64,000 nucleotides of DNA from Halorarius litoreus (lineage in GTDB: Archaea; Halobacteriota; Halobacteria; Halobacteriales; Haloarculaceae), in the NCBI RefSeq assembly GCF_024362405.1, contig NZ_CP101454.1, forward strand, positions 1,860,001-1,924,000. The letters run 5' to 3'. Position numbers and translations under genes: made by a program. Below, one piece after another: positions 42,441 through 50,512 of the stretch (positions are counted from its first letter, which is position 1; each line of letters starts with the position of its first letter). The notes under the pieces are model-generated. The model did no database searches, was not told where the DNA came from, and was given only the letters and a program-made list of their open reading frames with translations.

Positions 42441-42789
42441 GATTTCACCCCATTGAACCTCTGGTCTATTTGCAAGCGTCCATGAACTGCGCGATATGGT
42501 TCTAACATCGCAGGTAATCGTACCGTAGAGCGGCTAATAATGGGTATTCTTCGTTTAGTACTTAAGCAGATTATTCCGTTCACGCAAAATGACTGGTTCG
42601 CTGTCGCTGAACGCTCATTTCCCCACGGCAAAATCCGATTTCGTTATAACGAAACCAAGTTAGGGGGCCGGGATTGGTAGTAATGGCTATCTCGGAAAAC
42701 AATCTAATCTTTCTGCCACTATGGACCATTCTCCCCTCCGGCTACGAACCAGGAACAGGGTTATCTCTCCACTCAGCCATGTGTGACCT
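42441..42789. other. AT-rich intergenic region with a 16-base palindrome
   Basis: No gene is supported. AT-rich to about 42660, where composition returns to GC-rich. It holds the palindrome at 42639-42654. A ttagtacttaag-like stretch at 42556-42567 is a possible minus-strand promoter for the small membrane gene. Confidence 0.4.
42639..42654. promoter_or_regulatory. Perfect 16-base palindrome TTTCGTTATAACGAAA
   Basis: Both halves (TTTCGTTA / TAACGAAA) are exact reverse complements. It lies at the boundary between the AT-rich pair of genes and the GC-rich chromosome, 136 bases before the gene at 42790. Its size and form suit a homodimeric regulator. Confidence 0.5.
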
Positions 42790-43131
42790 ATGGGCGACAC
42801 GAAAGCCGGCCGCGAGCGCCAGGCACTCAAGGCGGAGCGACAGCAGCGAGACCGTGAGTTGCAGGAGGCGCTCGCTCGTGTCGAGGAGGCGGAACCGGCA
42901 CTCGACGAGGGACCGCGCATCTGTCACTACCGTGGCTGTACCGAACTCGCCACGTTCCTCGTCGTCGAGCGGTACCTCGAGGAGACGGGTCACGGCTCGG
43001 TGACCGCCGAGGCTGCGATGTGTCAGGCGCACGCCGACGACGAGTCGCCCACGAACCTCGACCACGCCTACTCCGGCTACCTGTTCAAGGTCGAGCCGCT
43101 CCCGGCCCTGTTCGAACTCGACGAGGAGTAG
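42790..43131 (+). CDS. Haloarchaeal conserved protein with Cys/His cluster
   Basis: A 113-residue protein. A charged helical N-terminus (ERQALKAERQQRDRELQEAL) leads to CHYRGCTELATFLVVERYLEETGHG and MCQAHADDESPTN, in which CxxxxC...C..H may bind a metal. Function unknown. It is convergent with the TRAM-domain gene. Confidence 0.65.
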   Translation: MGDTKAGRERQALKAERQQRDRELQEALARVEEAEPALDEGPRICHYRGCTELATFLVVERYLEETGHGSVTAEAAMCQAHADDESPTNLDHAYSGYLFKVEPLPALFELDEE

Positions 43132-43140
43132 CTCAGTAGC

Positions 43141-43494
43141 TCAGACGCGTTCGACGAACGCCGCGTCCGCCGAGGTGTGTCCCTGATTGAACGACAGCAC
43201 CTTCGCGCGGATGACGTCGCCCTCTTCGAGACCGTCCGGCACGTCCTCGGTGAAGAGGACGAACCCCTCGACCTTCCCGACCGCGACCTGTGCGCCCGAG
43301 TGGTGGTCGGTGAACTCCGTGATGCCGAACGTGTGGGTCTCGCCGATGTCGACCGGCGGCTCGCGCTCCTGTGCGGCCTCGTGGGCGCGTCGCGACTCGT
43401 CGGCCGCCCCGGACCGCTGGCTGAGGACGGCCGCCCCCACCAGCAGCACGACGATGCCGAGGCTGACCCCGGCGAGCAGCGGGAGGTGCTCCAT
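43141..43494 (-). CDS. Membrane-anchored TRAM domain protein
   Basis: A 117-residue protein: N-terminal membrane helix (PLLAGVSLGIVVLLVGAAVL), short charged linker, then a TRAM domain (about 50-115): GETHTFGITEFTDHHSGAQVA, KVEGFVLFTEDVPDG, EGDVIRAKVLSFNQGHTSADA. TRAM domains bind RNA; here it would be held at the inner face of the membrane. Confidence 0.82.
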   Translation of the reverse strand: MEHLPLLAGVSLGIVVLLVGAAVLSQRSGAADESRRAHEAAQEREPPVDIGETHTFGITEFTDHHSGAQVAVGKVEGFVLFTEDVPDGLEEGDVIRAKVLSFNQGHTSADAAFVERV

Positions 43495-43721
43495 GTCGCC
43501 GCCATCGGACCGAGAGGTGTTATAGATGGTGCGGGGCGGAACCGCACGGCTGTTCTCGTAGGAGGAAGCCGACAGCCGGGACGGACCTGCCCCGGTGATG
43601 GCGACCTGACTGCCCGTATATAAATCGTTCTGGGACTTTATGAACCACTAATAGGTAGGCCCACCAGTACAAGCTACTGCTTATTAGTAACTGGTCCGTG
43701 ATAGCAGAGTAGGTGGCTACC
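43495..43721. other. Divergent promoter region
   Basis: AT-rich between two divergent genes; TATATAAAT at about 43615-43623 and a further box around 43636 can serve the plus-strand gene at 43722. No gene is seen. Confidence 0.4.
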
Positions 43722-44435
43722 ATGCGATACTTTCCCACGGAACAGTGGCTCGAGGAGTACGGCCGGTTGCTCGAGGAGAGCGGCACGCTCGACGGCGTCG
43801 CGACCGGCTGGGGCGTCGGCTTCGACGGCGACGTGCTGTTCGTCATCGAGGACCTGCCGCTAGCGGAGACGACGCTCGGCGACCTGCCCGAGCCAGTGTT
43901 GGCCGACCTGCCCGAGGGGATACAGGCGAGTATCGAGGACGTGACGCTCGCGGAGGCGCCGACGTACTTCGACGAGGGCGTCCGGGAGTCGCTGCCGGGG
44001 CCGGCGGCGATGCTCCTCGACCAGCTCGAAGCGTCCGTCGTCGACGGCGACGTCTACGCGTACATCGGGCTCGTCGAGGGCCACTGCACGGGCGTCGAAC
44101 TGCTCGAGTCTCCCGACGAGCGCGAGGTGGGGTTCGTCATTCGCGGTGACTACACGGTCTGGCGGCAGATCATCGACGGCCGACCCGCGGCCTCGGCGCT
44201 GTTGAGCAACGACCTCACTATCGAGGGGAGCTGGTTCCGGCTGGGGCAGTACGCAGCCGTCCCGCAGCTGCTCGGGGACATCGCCGCGGAGGTCGAGACG
44301 GTCCACCTGTTCCAGGGAGCGGAGACGTCGACCAGCGACGCGCTGCTCGACGAGGCGGTACGAACGCCGGTCGCGGTCCAGCGGCTGGCTCAGCGCCAGG
44401 CGACGTTGGTCTCGCGGACGTTCGGCTTCCTGTAG
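43722..44435 (+). CDS. SCP2-like sterol/lipid-binding fold protein
   Basis: A 237-residue soluble protein. The middle-to-end region REVGFVIRGDYTVWRQIIDGRPAASALLSNDLTIEGSWFRLGQYAAVPQ resembles the SCP2 domain, a hydrophobic-ligand-binding pocket. The N-terminus (MRYFPTEQWLEEYGRLLEES) fits as a start; an alternative GTG is three codons earlier. Ligand and process unknown. It ends two bases before a convergent small gene. Confidence 0.7.
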   Translation: MRYFPTEQWLEEYGRLLEESGTLDGVATGWGVGFDGDVLFVIEDLPLAETTLGDLPEPVLADLPEGIQASIEDVTLAEAPTYFDEGVRESLPGPAAMLLDQLEASVVDGDVYAYIGLVEGHCTGVELLESPDEREVGFVIRGDYTVWRQIIDGRPAASALLSNDLTIEGSWFRLGQYAAVPQLLGDIAAEVETVHLFQGAETSTSDALLDEAVRTPVAVQRLAQRQATLVSRTFGFL

Positions 44436-44436
44436 C

Positions 44437-44664
44437 TCAGCGCATCCTGTCGAGCGCGCACACGGTGTCGGAGATGAGCCACGCCGTCTCGCTGTCTGTC
44501 TCCTCGATACTCAACGCGAAGAACGATTCTCGGCCGTCGTCGACGGTGATACGGTAGCCTTCCGCCGTCAACGTGGGGACTGGTTCCGGCTCGGTTCTTG
44601 CCACAGTCTCCCCGATGGGCTCGACACTCAAGTGGCAGTCGATTCCAGTCCAATACTGCCGCAA
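44437..44664 (-). CDS. Small unknown haloarchaeal protein
   Basis: A 75-residue protein at most; codons before LSVEPIGETVARTEP may not be translated, so the true start might be a TTG/GTG near 44625. The second half (YRITVDDGRESFFALSIEET, then WLISDTVCALDRMR) looks like a small beta-sheet domain. No family was recognised. Confidence 0.45.
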   Translation of the reverse strand: MRQYWTGIDCHLSVEPIGETVARTEPEPVPTLTAEGYRITVDDGRESFFALSIEETDSETAWLISDTVCALDRMR

Positions 44665-44727
44665 ACGGGCTCGACGGGCGCTCTGTCGGGCGGTTTATCG
44701 GTGTGGTAATGCGGCCAAACTGTCGGC

Positions 44728-45108
44728 TCATCGCCACCGGGCGCTCGGCCGCGACCGTTCGGCGTCGGTGACGAGCACGACGGACACGCCGCCGTCCTCG
44801 ATGCGAACGACGACGTCGTCTGCCACGCTGGCGTACTCGGTGGTGTGGTGGCCGGTGCGACTGAGCCGGAGCGAGCCCTCGACGAGGCCGGCGTCGGCGA
44901 GCCGTTCGAGCTTGCGGTACGCCGTCGAGAGCGGGAGACCGTGGCGCTCGTGGAGCTCCGCGGCGGTCAGCGGTTCGCTGGCGATGGCCGCGAGGATGTG
45001 TCGGCATTCGTCATCGTTGAACGCGGAGAGGACCGAATCGGCGTCGAGCCTCGTCGACCGACCGACGGCAGAGGGCGTGGCGACCGCCGAACACGAGTTG
45101 GAAGACAT
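44728..45108 (-). CDS. Winged-HTH transcription regulator, paralogue 1
   Basis: A 126-residue regulator. HTH core: SVLSAFNDDECRHILAAIASEPLTAAELHERHGLPLSTAYRKLERLADAGLV, followed by a wing (SLRLSRTGHHTTEYASVADD) and a small C-terminal beta domain. Same size and about half identical to the gene at 46629, including the phrase SGHH/TGHH. Haloarchaeal proteins of this sort are annotated as ArsR/TrmB-like winged HTH. The promoter is nearly the same as that of the paralogue. Confidence 0.8.
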   Translation of the reverse strand: MSSNSCSAVATPSAVGRSTRLDADSVLSAFNDDECRHILAAIASEPLTAAELHERHGLPLSTAYRKLERLADAGLVEGSLRLSRTGHHTTEYASVADDVVVRIEDGGVSVVLVTDAERSRPSARWR

Positions 45109-45139
45109 ACCCGAGTCGACGGCCCTGTCGGTGACCAGT

Positions 45140-45180
45140 CTACACCCCCGCTATCCGGGACGGTTTATACGTGCCGTCGG
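45140..45180 (-). promoter_or_regulatory. Promoter/operator of HTH paralogue 1
   Basis: On the minus strand it holds a TATA box TATAAACC with TCCCGGATAG right after it, then GGGGG. The same string stands before the second HTH gene. The TATA box lies 55-60 bases before the start codon, leaving a leader of about 30 bases. Confidence 0.6.
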
Positions 45181-45846
45181 CTACCGCGCCTCGAGAATCT
45201 CGCCGAGCAGCTTCGACTGTGCGACCGCGAGGTGCTCGGAGAACGTCGAGGGGTCGATGTCGAGTGCCGCCGCGACCTCGGTGGCGTTCGCCCCACGCGG
45301 GCGGTCGAAGTAGCCCATCTCGTAGGCCGTCGCGACGACCTCCAACTGGCGTTCGGTGAGCTTCCCACGGTCGACGAACACGGTGTCCTCGGGATGGCCG
45401 CTCGTCGGCGACCGGACCAGCCGCCGGATGTCCACGTCCGGGAAGTGCTCGCGGAGGTCGGCGACGACGGTCTGGAGCTGGGCGAAGTCGGCAGCGTGGA
45501 ACGTGACGGTGAGGCGGCCGTCCTGTGCGACGTAGCGCTCGACGGGACAGCCGAACGCCCCGAGCCGCTCGCAGGGGCAGCGGTCCCCCTCGCCGTCGTG
45601 GACTCGCCGGAACAGGTGGGTTCGCCCGTACGAGAAGATGGGGTCGAGTTGGAGGTCGTCGGGGACGCGGGTGGCGTCGACCTGGAACTCGGTCACCGAC
45701 GGGTCGGTCCCGGTCGACACGCTCCGTGTGACCTGGTCGATGGTCGCCCCGGTGGTCGCCGACACCACGGCGATGGGACAGTTCGACGGCGTCGGGAAGG
45801 TGACCGTCGCGCGGATCCCTTCCAGCGTGTCGGTCGTGTCGTCCAT
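45181..45846 (-). CDS. NarO/DmsR-like cysteine-rich Bat-type HTH-10 regulator
   Basis: A 221-residue regulator with the C-terminal HTH-10 (bacterioopsin activator) domain: LTERQLEVVATAYEMGYFDRP and ATEVAAALDIDPSTFSEHLAVAQSKLL. The N-terminal part has Cys23 and then Cys90-x-Cys92-x7-Cys100 (RCPCERLGAFGC), the C-Xn-CXC-X7-C pattern described for NarO of Haloferax volcanii and DmsR of Halobacterium, where it senses low oxygen (established for those; inferred here). It is the best local candidate to read the CGAAC-N4-GTTCG sites found from 51 to 57.6 kb. Confidence 0.8.
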   Translation of the reverse strand: MDDTTDTLEGIRATVTFPTPSNCPIAVVSATTGATIDQVTRSVSTGTDPSVTEFQVDATRVPDDLQLDPIFSYGRTHLFRRVHDGEGDRCPCERLGAFGCPVERYVAQDGRLTVTFHAADFAQLQTVVADLREHFPDVDIRRLVRSPTSGHPEDTVFVDRGKLTERQLEVVATAYEMGYFDRPRGANATEVAAALDIDPSTFSEHLAVAQSKLLGEILEAR

Positions 45847-45864
45847 GTCAGGGCGGGGTCGGGG

Positions 45865-46317
45865 TTACGCCTCGCGGTCGATGACGATGCGGCGACCGGT
45901 CAGCTCCTCGGCGTCGAGCTGGTAGAGGGCGATGTCGAGGTCCGGCTTCGGCTCGGCCCAGACCTCGAAGAGGGGGCGTTTCGCCGCCCCGTACTGTTCG
46001 ATGTGCTCGACCGTCAGCTCGTCGTGGGGGACGTGTTCGAGGTGGCCGGTCGCGATGACGCTCCGGTACGTCTCACCGTCCTCCTCGTAGACGACGAGCT
46101 TGGCTGCCGGTGTGGAGTCGAGGAACGCCCGCTTCTTGCTCTCGGGCGTCGAGACGAGACGGAGGTAGAACCGATCGTTCGAGGCGTCGTAGCCGTACGA
46201 GATGGGGATGGCGTACGGCGAGTCGTCGCGAGCGAGCGAGAGCACGCCGGTCTCGTGGTCACCGAGGAGGGCGTCGACCGCTGCCGGCTCCATCGCGGTT
46301 TGCTCCTTCAGTCCCAT
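45865..46317 (-). CDS. Pyridoxamine 5'-phosphate oxidase-fold (FMN) protein
   Basis: A 150-residue split-barrel FMN-binding protein. ALLGDHETGVLSLARDDSPYAIPISYGYD and then FYLRLVSTPESKKRAFLDSTPAAKLVVYEEDG, SVIATGHLEHVP are typical of the family. Members may reduce small molecules or bind haem. Start at 46317 (MGLKEQTAMEP) or 46293. It sits upstream of the NarO-like gene on the same strand, 18 bases away, so could be in one operon. Confidence 0.82.
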   Translation of the reverse strand: MGLKEQTAMEPAAVDALLGDHETGVLSLARDDSPYAIPISYGYDASNDRFYLRLVSTPESKKRAFLDSTPAAKLVVYEEDGETYRSVIATGHLEHVPHDELTVEHIEQYGAAKRPLFEVWAEPKPDLDIALYQLDAEELTGRRIVIDREA

Positions 46318-46390
46318 TGTATCGTCTACCGATGGTACTGCTGGGGGGTACTTACATCCTCCCACCGCCCCGGTGTCCCCGACTCCGTCT

Positions 46391-46537
46391 TCAGACGGCG
46401 GTGAACGACTCCTCGGCGACGGTGGAGCCACAGACCACACAGCCGTTGTGGATGAGCGCCTCGCGCATCGAGTCGTTCACCGAGAGCGACTCGCCACACT
46501 CCGGGCAGACGAACGTGTAGTCCTCGGTGGCGGTCAT
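46391..46537 (-). CDS. Small zinc-ribbon protein (DUF7560-type)
   Basis: A 48-residue protein with FVCPECGESLSVNDSMRE and CVVCGSTV, two CxxC knuckles for one zinc. The ATG at 46537 is about 25 bases after a TTATATAC box on the minus strand (46563-46572). Free zinc ribbons of this sort are common haloarchaeal proteins of unknown function. Confidence 0.75.
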   Translation of the reverse strand: MTATEDYTFVCPECGESLSVNDSMREALIHNGCVVCGSTVAEESFTAV

Positions 46538-46628
46538 CGTCGTGCCCCTAGTCGCACAGGGGGTGTATATAACACCCCCCAGTTCATCCTCGTCGACGCC
46601 ACCCGCGTCCCCGAACTGCCGGCGTCGC

Positions 46629-47006
46629 TCATCGTCGACCCCGCGGTGCGTCGTCGGTACCGCCGTCGGTGGCGACGAGGTTGGCGACCAGTCCGGTCTC
46701 ACCCCAGCCGACGACGATGTTGTCACAGGCGCGGCGGTACTGGGCGACGTGGTGACCCGACTGTCGGATGTCGAGCGTCTCGCTGACGAGTCCGGCCTCG
46801 GCGAGCAGTTCGAGCTTGCGGTACGTCGTCGACCGCGGGAGGTCGGCCGCCTCGTGGATCTCGGCCGCCGAGAGCGGTTCGTCGCCGACGACGGCGAGGA
46901 TCTCCCGGCACCGCTCGTCGTCGAGCGCGTCGAGGACGGTCGAGACGTCGGGCTGTGACTGGCTGGCAGGCGACCCGGGGCGCGTGGTCGTCGACTGGAA
47001 GCTCAT
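46629..47006 (-). CDS. Winged-HTH transcription regulator, paralogue 2
   Basis: A 125-residue regulator, paralogue of 44728. HTH core: TVLDALDDERCREILAVVGDEPLSAAEIHEAADLPRSTTYRKLELLAEAGLV and wing TLDIRQSGHHVAQYRR. The Ser/Thr tail before it is disordered. A short Cys (ACDNIVVGW) is present in the C-terminal part but not in the paralogue. The promoter region is strongly conserved with that of paralogue 1, which is unusual after gene duplication and suggests shared autoregulation. Confidence 0.8.
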   Translation of the reverse strand: MSFQSTTTRPGSPASQSQPDVSTVLDALDDERCREILAVVGDEPLSAAEIHEAADLPRSTTYRKLELLAEAGLVSETLDIRQSGHHVAQYRRACDNIVVGWGETGLVANLVATDGGTDDAPRGRR

Positions 47007-47035
47007 ACCTCCGAAGACGGCCCCAGGTGTGACCA

Positions 47036-47083
47036 GGGCATGCCCCCACTATCCGGGATGGTTTATATACCGGCCGTCGGCTG
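47036..47083 (-). promoter_or_regulatory. Promoter/operator of HTH paralogue 2
   Basis: On the minus strand: TATATAAACC, TCCCGGATAG, then GGGGG, as before paralogue 1. Flanking AGCCGACGGC is also shared. The region between TATA and transcription start is the most conserved, a place where a bound repressor would block initiation. Confidence 0.6.
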
Positions 47084-47151
47084 GCGTCGTACCGTCGCTG
47101 TCCGCGGCGAGCCGAGGGGTTTACGCGCTGGTCGTCGAACAGCCGGTGTCG

Positions 47152-47691
47152 ATGTATCAGGGCCACTTTCCGCCGCTGGGCGAGCTCGCGGTCGTGGAGC
47201 CGCCGCCCATCACCTTCTTCGACCGCGAGGGCCGGGAGATACGGCTTCGCACCTACGGTTCGGGGCCGGTCGAACCCGAACTCGAAGCCATCGTCGACAT
47301 GTATCGGACGTTCGACCCGCGGCACCGCGCGTTCGGGCTCCCACCGCTCACCGAAGCCGACGTGCGCGCGTGGCAGGAGGTCATCCTCGAGGGCCACTGC
47401 GTGCTCGCGTGGCACGGGGAGCGTGTCGTCGGGCAGGCGGTGCTCGTTGCGGACCGCGAGGGGAACCACGAACTCGCCATCTTTCTCCACCAGGACTACC
47501 ACGGCGCGGGCATCGGCACCCGGCTGACCGAGGCGCTGTTGAGCTACGGTCGGGAACGGGGCGTCGACCAGGTCTGGCTGGTCGTCGAGGGGACCAACCG
47601 TCCCGCAGTGTCGCTCTACCGGGACGTGGGGTTCGCCGTCTCCGACCGGTTCGGCTCGGAAGTCGAGATGTCGCTCGCGATGGCGGCGTAG
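47152..47691 (+). CDS. GNAT family acetyltransferase
   Basis: A 179-residue acetyltransferase. FDPRHRAFGLPPLTEADVRAW, LAWHGERVVGQAVLVADREG, and acetyl-CoA loop LHQDYHGAGIGTRLTEALLSYG with GTNRPAVSLYRDVGFAVSDRFG define the fold. The sequence with HG/HGAGIG and ELAIFLHQDYHG is close to haloarchaeal Pat1-like annotations. The ATG at 47152 follows a GTTTACG box about 30 bases upstream. Target unknown. Confidence 0.87.
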   Translation: MYQGHFPPLGELAVVEPPPITFFDREGREIRLRTYGSGPVEPELEAIVDMYRTFDPRHRAFGLPPLTEADVRAWQEVILEGHCVLAWHGERVVGQAVLVADREGNHELAIFLHQDYHGAGIGTRLTEALLSYGRERGVDQVWLVVEGTNRPAVSLYRDVGFAVSDRFGSEVEMSLAMAA

Positions 47692-47694
47692 GTA

Positions 47695-47991
47695 CTACTC
47701 GACGGCGGCCGCGAGATGCTGGCGGGCCTCCTCGCGGGTCATCCCGCGCACGCCACAGACGCACGAGAGGAGTTCGGGGTCCGCGAGGTCGTCGACCTGT
47801 TCGGTCGACGCACGCACGAGTTCGCCGGCGTCGGCGTCGTAGTCGAACGTCATCCGGTAGCTCACCTGCGCGACCCCCTCGATGGTGTGGTCGGCGTCGG
47901 GGTCCGGTTCGGCGATGGCCTCGGCGTGCTCCGCCTGCATCGACTCCTTCCACTCCTGGAGGGTGGCCTCGGGGTCGTGGTCGTCGCTCAT
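47695..47991 (-). CDS. Small acidic haloarchaeal protein
   Basis: A 98-residue acidic protein: helical start MSDDHDPEATLQEWKESMQAEHA, a beta-like stretch VAQVSYRMTFDYDADAGELVRA, and an end LLSCVCGVRGMTREEARQHL with two nearby Cys residues. Function unknown. It is convergent with the acetyltransferase. Confidence 0.65.
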   Translation of the reverse strand: MSDDHDPEATLQEWKESMQAEHAEAIAEPDPDADHTIEGVAQVSYRMTFDYDADAGELVRASTEQVDDLADPELLSCVCGVRGMTREEARQHLAAAVE

Positions 47992-48049
47992 GCCGACCCC
48001 GAGAACACCGCAGCACAAAAACCGGCCGGCGCGCCCTCGGCTGTCCGAC

Positions 48050-50512
48050 TCAGGCGTACTCGCGTTCGATCCGGGCGGCGGCAGCCTCGGCGGTCTTGAA
48101 GTAACGGCGGTCGCCGTCCGGCGTCCGGACGGCCCAGCCGTACTCCTCGCTGTCTGGGACGTACCAGTGGTCGGCGAACCGGTCGAGGGCAGGGGGGGAT
48201 TCCTCCTCCGGTTCGCCCGTCGCCCGTCCGTCGTCGTCCGTGCTGTCGGTCGCCAGCCGGTCGCTGTCGTCGACGGGTTCGACGAGGAGGTCGCTGTCGT
48301 GGTCGTCCTGCACGGGGAGCCCGCGGCCGGCCTCGTGTTCGAGTGCCGCGAGCGTCTGTGCCATCAGGGTCGCCTGCGTGTCGCGTGTCGCCTCCCCCTC
48401 GGCGGGCATCACCTGCGTGTACTCGCCGTCGGCGTCCATCACCCAGCGGCGGCGGTTGTCCCCGAGCTGCGTCTCGAGGATGAACCGCAACTGCTCGCGG
48501 ATGGCGACGTCCTCGACGGGTGTGATGGCCTCGACGCGGTAGTCGAGGTTCCGCGTCATCCAGTCGGCCGACCCGATGTACCACTCGGGGTCGCCCGCGT
48601 TCTCGAAGTAGAAGATGCGCGAGTGTTCGAGGAACCGCCCCACGATGGAGTGAACGGTGACGTTCTCGCTGACGCCGTCGAGCCCGGGCCGAAGCCGGCA
48701 GATGTCGCGAACGACGAGGTCGATGTCGACGCCGGCCATCGACGCGCGGTAGAGCTCGGCGACGATGTCGGGGTCCTCGAGCCCGTTGATCTTCACGACG
48801 ATGCGCGCACGCCGTCCCTCGCGGGCGTGTTCGGCCTCGCGGCGGATGTACCGGGTGAACTCCTCGCGCATGGTCACGGGGGCGATGAGCAGCTTGCGGA
48901 ACTGCTCGTCGAGCGTCGGCCCGGTGAAGAAGTTGAACACCTTCACGAGGTCCTGACCGGTGTCGCGGTCCGCGGTCAGAATCCCGAGGTCGACGTACCC
49001 CTTCGCGGTCTCCGAGTGGTAGTTGCCGGTGCCGATGTGCGAGTAGAGCTTCACGCCGTCGTCCTCCTTCCGGACGACGAGCGCGGTCTTCGTGTGCGTC
49101 TTGAGGCCGACCGTCCCGTACGCGACGTGGATGCCCTCCTCTTCGAGCTTGCGCACCCACTCGAGGTTGTTCTGCTCGTCGAACCGCGCCTTGAGCTCGA
49201 CCATCACGGCGACCTGCTTGCCGTTGTCGGCGGCCTCGATGAGGCTCTGGATGACCTTCGAGTCACTCGCCGTCCGGTAGATAGCGGCTTTCACCGCGAG
49301 CACGTTCGGGTCGCTGGCGGCCGCGTCGAGGAACCGCTGGACGGTCCCCTCGAACGAGTGGTACGGGTGGTGGACGAGGAGATCGCCCTCGCGGATCTCC
49401 TCGAAGATGTCCTCGGATTTCGCGGGTGCCTCGAGCCGGCTGTCGATGTGCCGGAGCCGCGGGTGCGGCTGTGGCGTCCAGCTCGGGAACTGCAGGTCCG
49501 GCCGGTCGAGACTCGCCAGCTCGAAGAAGCCCCGGAAGTCCATCGGGCCACGCCGCCGAAACACCTCGCGGTCGCTGATGTCGAGCTGCTCTTTGAGCAC
49601 GCGCAGCGAGCGGTCGGGCATGTCCTCGGCGACCTCGAGGCGGACGACGGTCGCGAACCGTCGCTGCTCGATGACCTCCTCGATCATGTCGATGAGGTCC
49701 TCGGCGACCTCCTCGTTGCGCCGCACCTCGGCGTTGCGGGTGAGGCGGAACTTCGAGACGTCGACGATGTCGACGTTCGGCAACAGCAGGTCGAGGTTCG
49801 CCTCGATGACGTCCTCGAGGAGGACGTACGCCTCGTCCTCGTCGCCCTCGGGGTCGAGTTCGACGAGCCGCGGCTGGTTCTGCGGCACCTTCACCCGGGT
49901 GAACGTCGGCTTCCCCTCTCCTCCGTTCGTCGACAGCACCGCGAGCGACAGCGAGAGGTTCGAGATGAACGGGAACGGGTGGGCGGGGTCGAACGACAGC
50001 GGCGTCAGCGTCGGGAGGATGGACTCCTCGAAGTGGTCACGGAGGTGTGCCTGCCGCTCGGGCGACAGCTCGTCGTAGTCGTAGACGTGGATGCCGGCGT
50101 CGGCGAGCGTCGGCCGGAGGTCGGTCGTCCACGACTCGCTCTGCCGGTCGAACAGCGGGCGGGCGGCCTCCAACACGGCCTCCCACTGCTCCTGTGGCGT
50201 GCGGCCGTCGGGCGACAGCTCGGTCACGCCGGCCTCGATCTGCTGTTTCAGGCCGCCGACGCGCTTCATGAAGAACTCGTCGGTGTTCTTGGTGACGTAC
50301 GCCAGGAACCGCAGCCGTTCGAGCGGCGGGTTCCGGTCGTTGAGCCCCTCGCGGAGGACACGCTCCTGGAACGCCAGCTCCGATAGCTCGCGGTTGAGGT
50401 AGTACGCGGGGTCGTCGAGGTCGACGTCGTCGGGGAGCGTCTGCGCGGGCGGCACGTCACCGAGCTCCGCACCGCCGTCGGGAACCCAGGGCAACTCGGG
50501 TGGTCCACTCAT
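48050..50512 (-). CDS. ppk1: Polyphosphate kinase 1
   Basis: An 820-residue PPK1, which makes long-chain polyphosphate from ATP. N-domain: YLNRELSELAFQERVLREG and VTKNTDEFFMKRVGGLKQQI. Catalytic region: VKAAIYRTASDSKVIQSL, MVELKARFDEQNNLEW, the autophosphorylated His in KLYSHIGTGNYHSETAKGY, FNFFTGPTLDEQFRKLL, and the second His region SIVGRFLEHSRIFYFENAG. The C-terminal 120 residues (disordered acidic stretch plus DHWYVPDSEEYGWAVRTPDGDRRYF) are a haloarchaeal extension. Start at 50512 (MSGPPELPWVPDGG). The family is mostly bacterial; some haloarchaea have it. Confidence 0.94.
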   Translation of the reverse strand: MSGPPELPWVPDGGAELGDVPPAQTLPDDVDLDDPAYYLNRELSELAFQERVLREGLNDRNPPLERLRFLAYVTKNTDEFFMKRVGGLKQQIEAGVTELSPDGRTPQEQWEAVLEAARPLFDRQSESWTTDLRPTLADAGIHVYDYDELSPERQAHLRDHFEESILPTLTPLSFDPAHPFPFISNLSLSLAVLSTNGGEGKPTFTRVKVPQNQPRLVELDPEGDEDEAYVLLEDVIEANLDLLLPNVDIVDVSKFRLTRNAEVRRNEEVAEDLIDMIEEVIEQRRFATVVRLEVAEDMPDRSLRVLKEQLDISDREVFRRRGPMDFRGFFELASLDRPDLQFPSWTPQPHPRLRHIDSRLEAPAKSEDIFEEIREGDLLVHHPYHSFEGTVQRFLDAAASDPNVLAVKAAIYRTASDSKVIQSLIEAADNGKQVAVMVELKARFDEQNNLEWVRKLEEEGIHVAYGTVGLKTHTKTALVVRKEDDGVKLYSHIGTGNYHSETAKGYVDLGILTADRDTGQDLVKVFNFFTGPTLDEQFRKLLIAPVTMREEFTRYIRREAEHAREGRRARIVVKINGLEDPDIVAELYRASMAGVDIDLVVRDICRLRPGLDGVSENVTVHSIVGRFLEHSRIFYFENAGDPEWYIGSADWMTRNLDYRVEAITPVEDVAIREQLRFILETQLGDNRRRWVMDADGEYTQVMPAEGEATRDTQATLMAQTLAALEHEAGRGLPVQDDHDSDLLVEPVDDSDRLATDSTDDDGRATGEPEEESPPALDRFADHWYVPDSEEYGWAVRTPDGDRRYFKTAEAAAARIEREYA

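Noticed and set aside
43636-43696. Imperfect inverted repeat ctaataggtag...ctactgcttattag
   Set aside because: Only short arms pair and there are mismatches; it lies in an AT-rich promoter region where such matches arise by chance.
47882-50386. 834-codon plus-strand frame
   Set aside because: Mirror frame of polyphosphate kinase 1.
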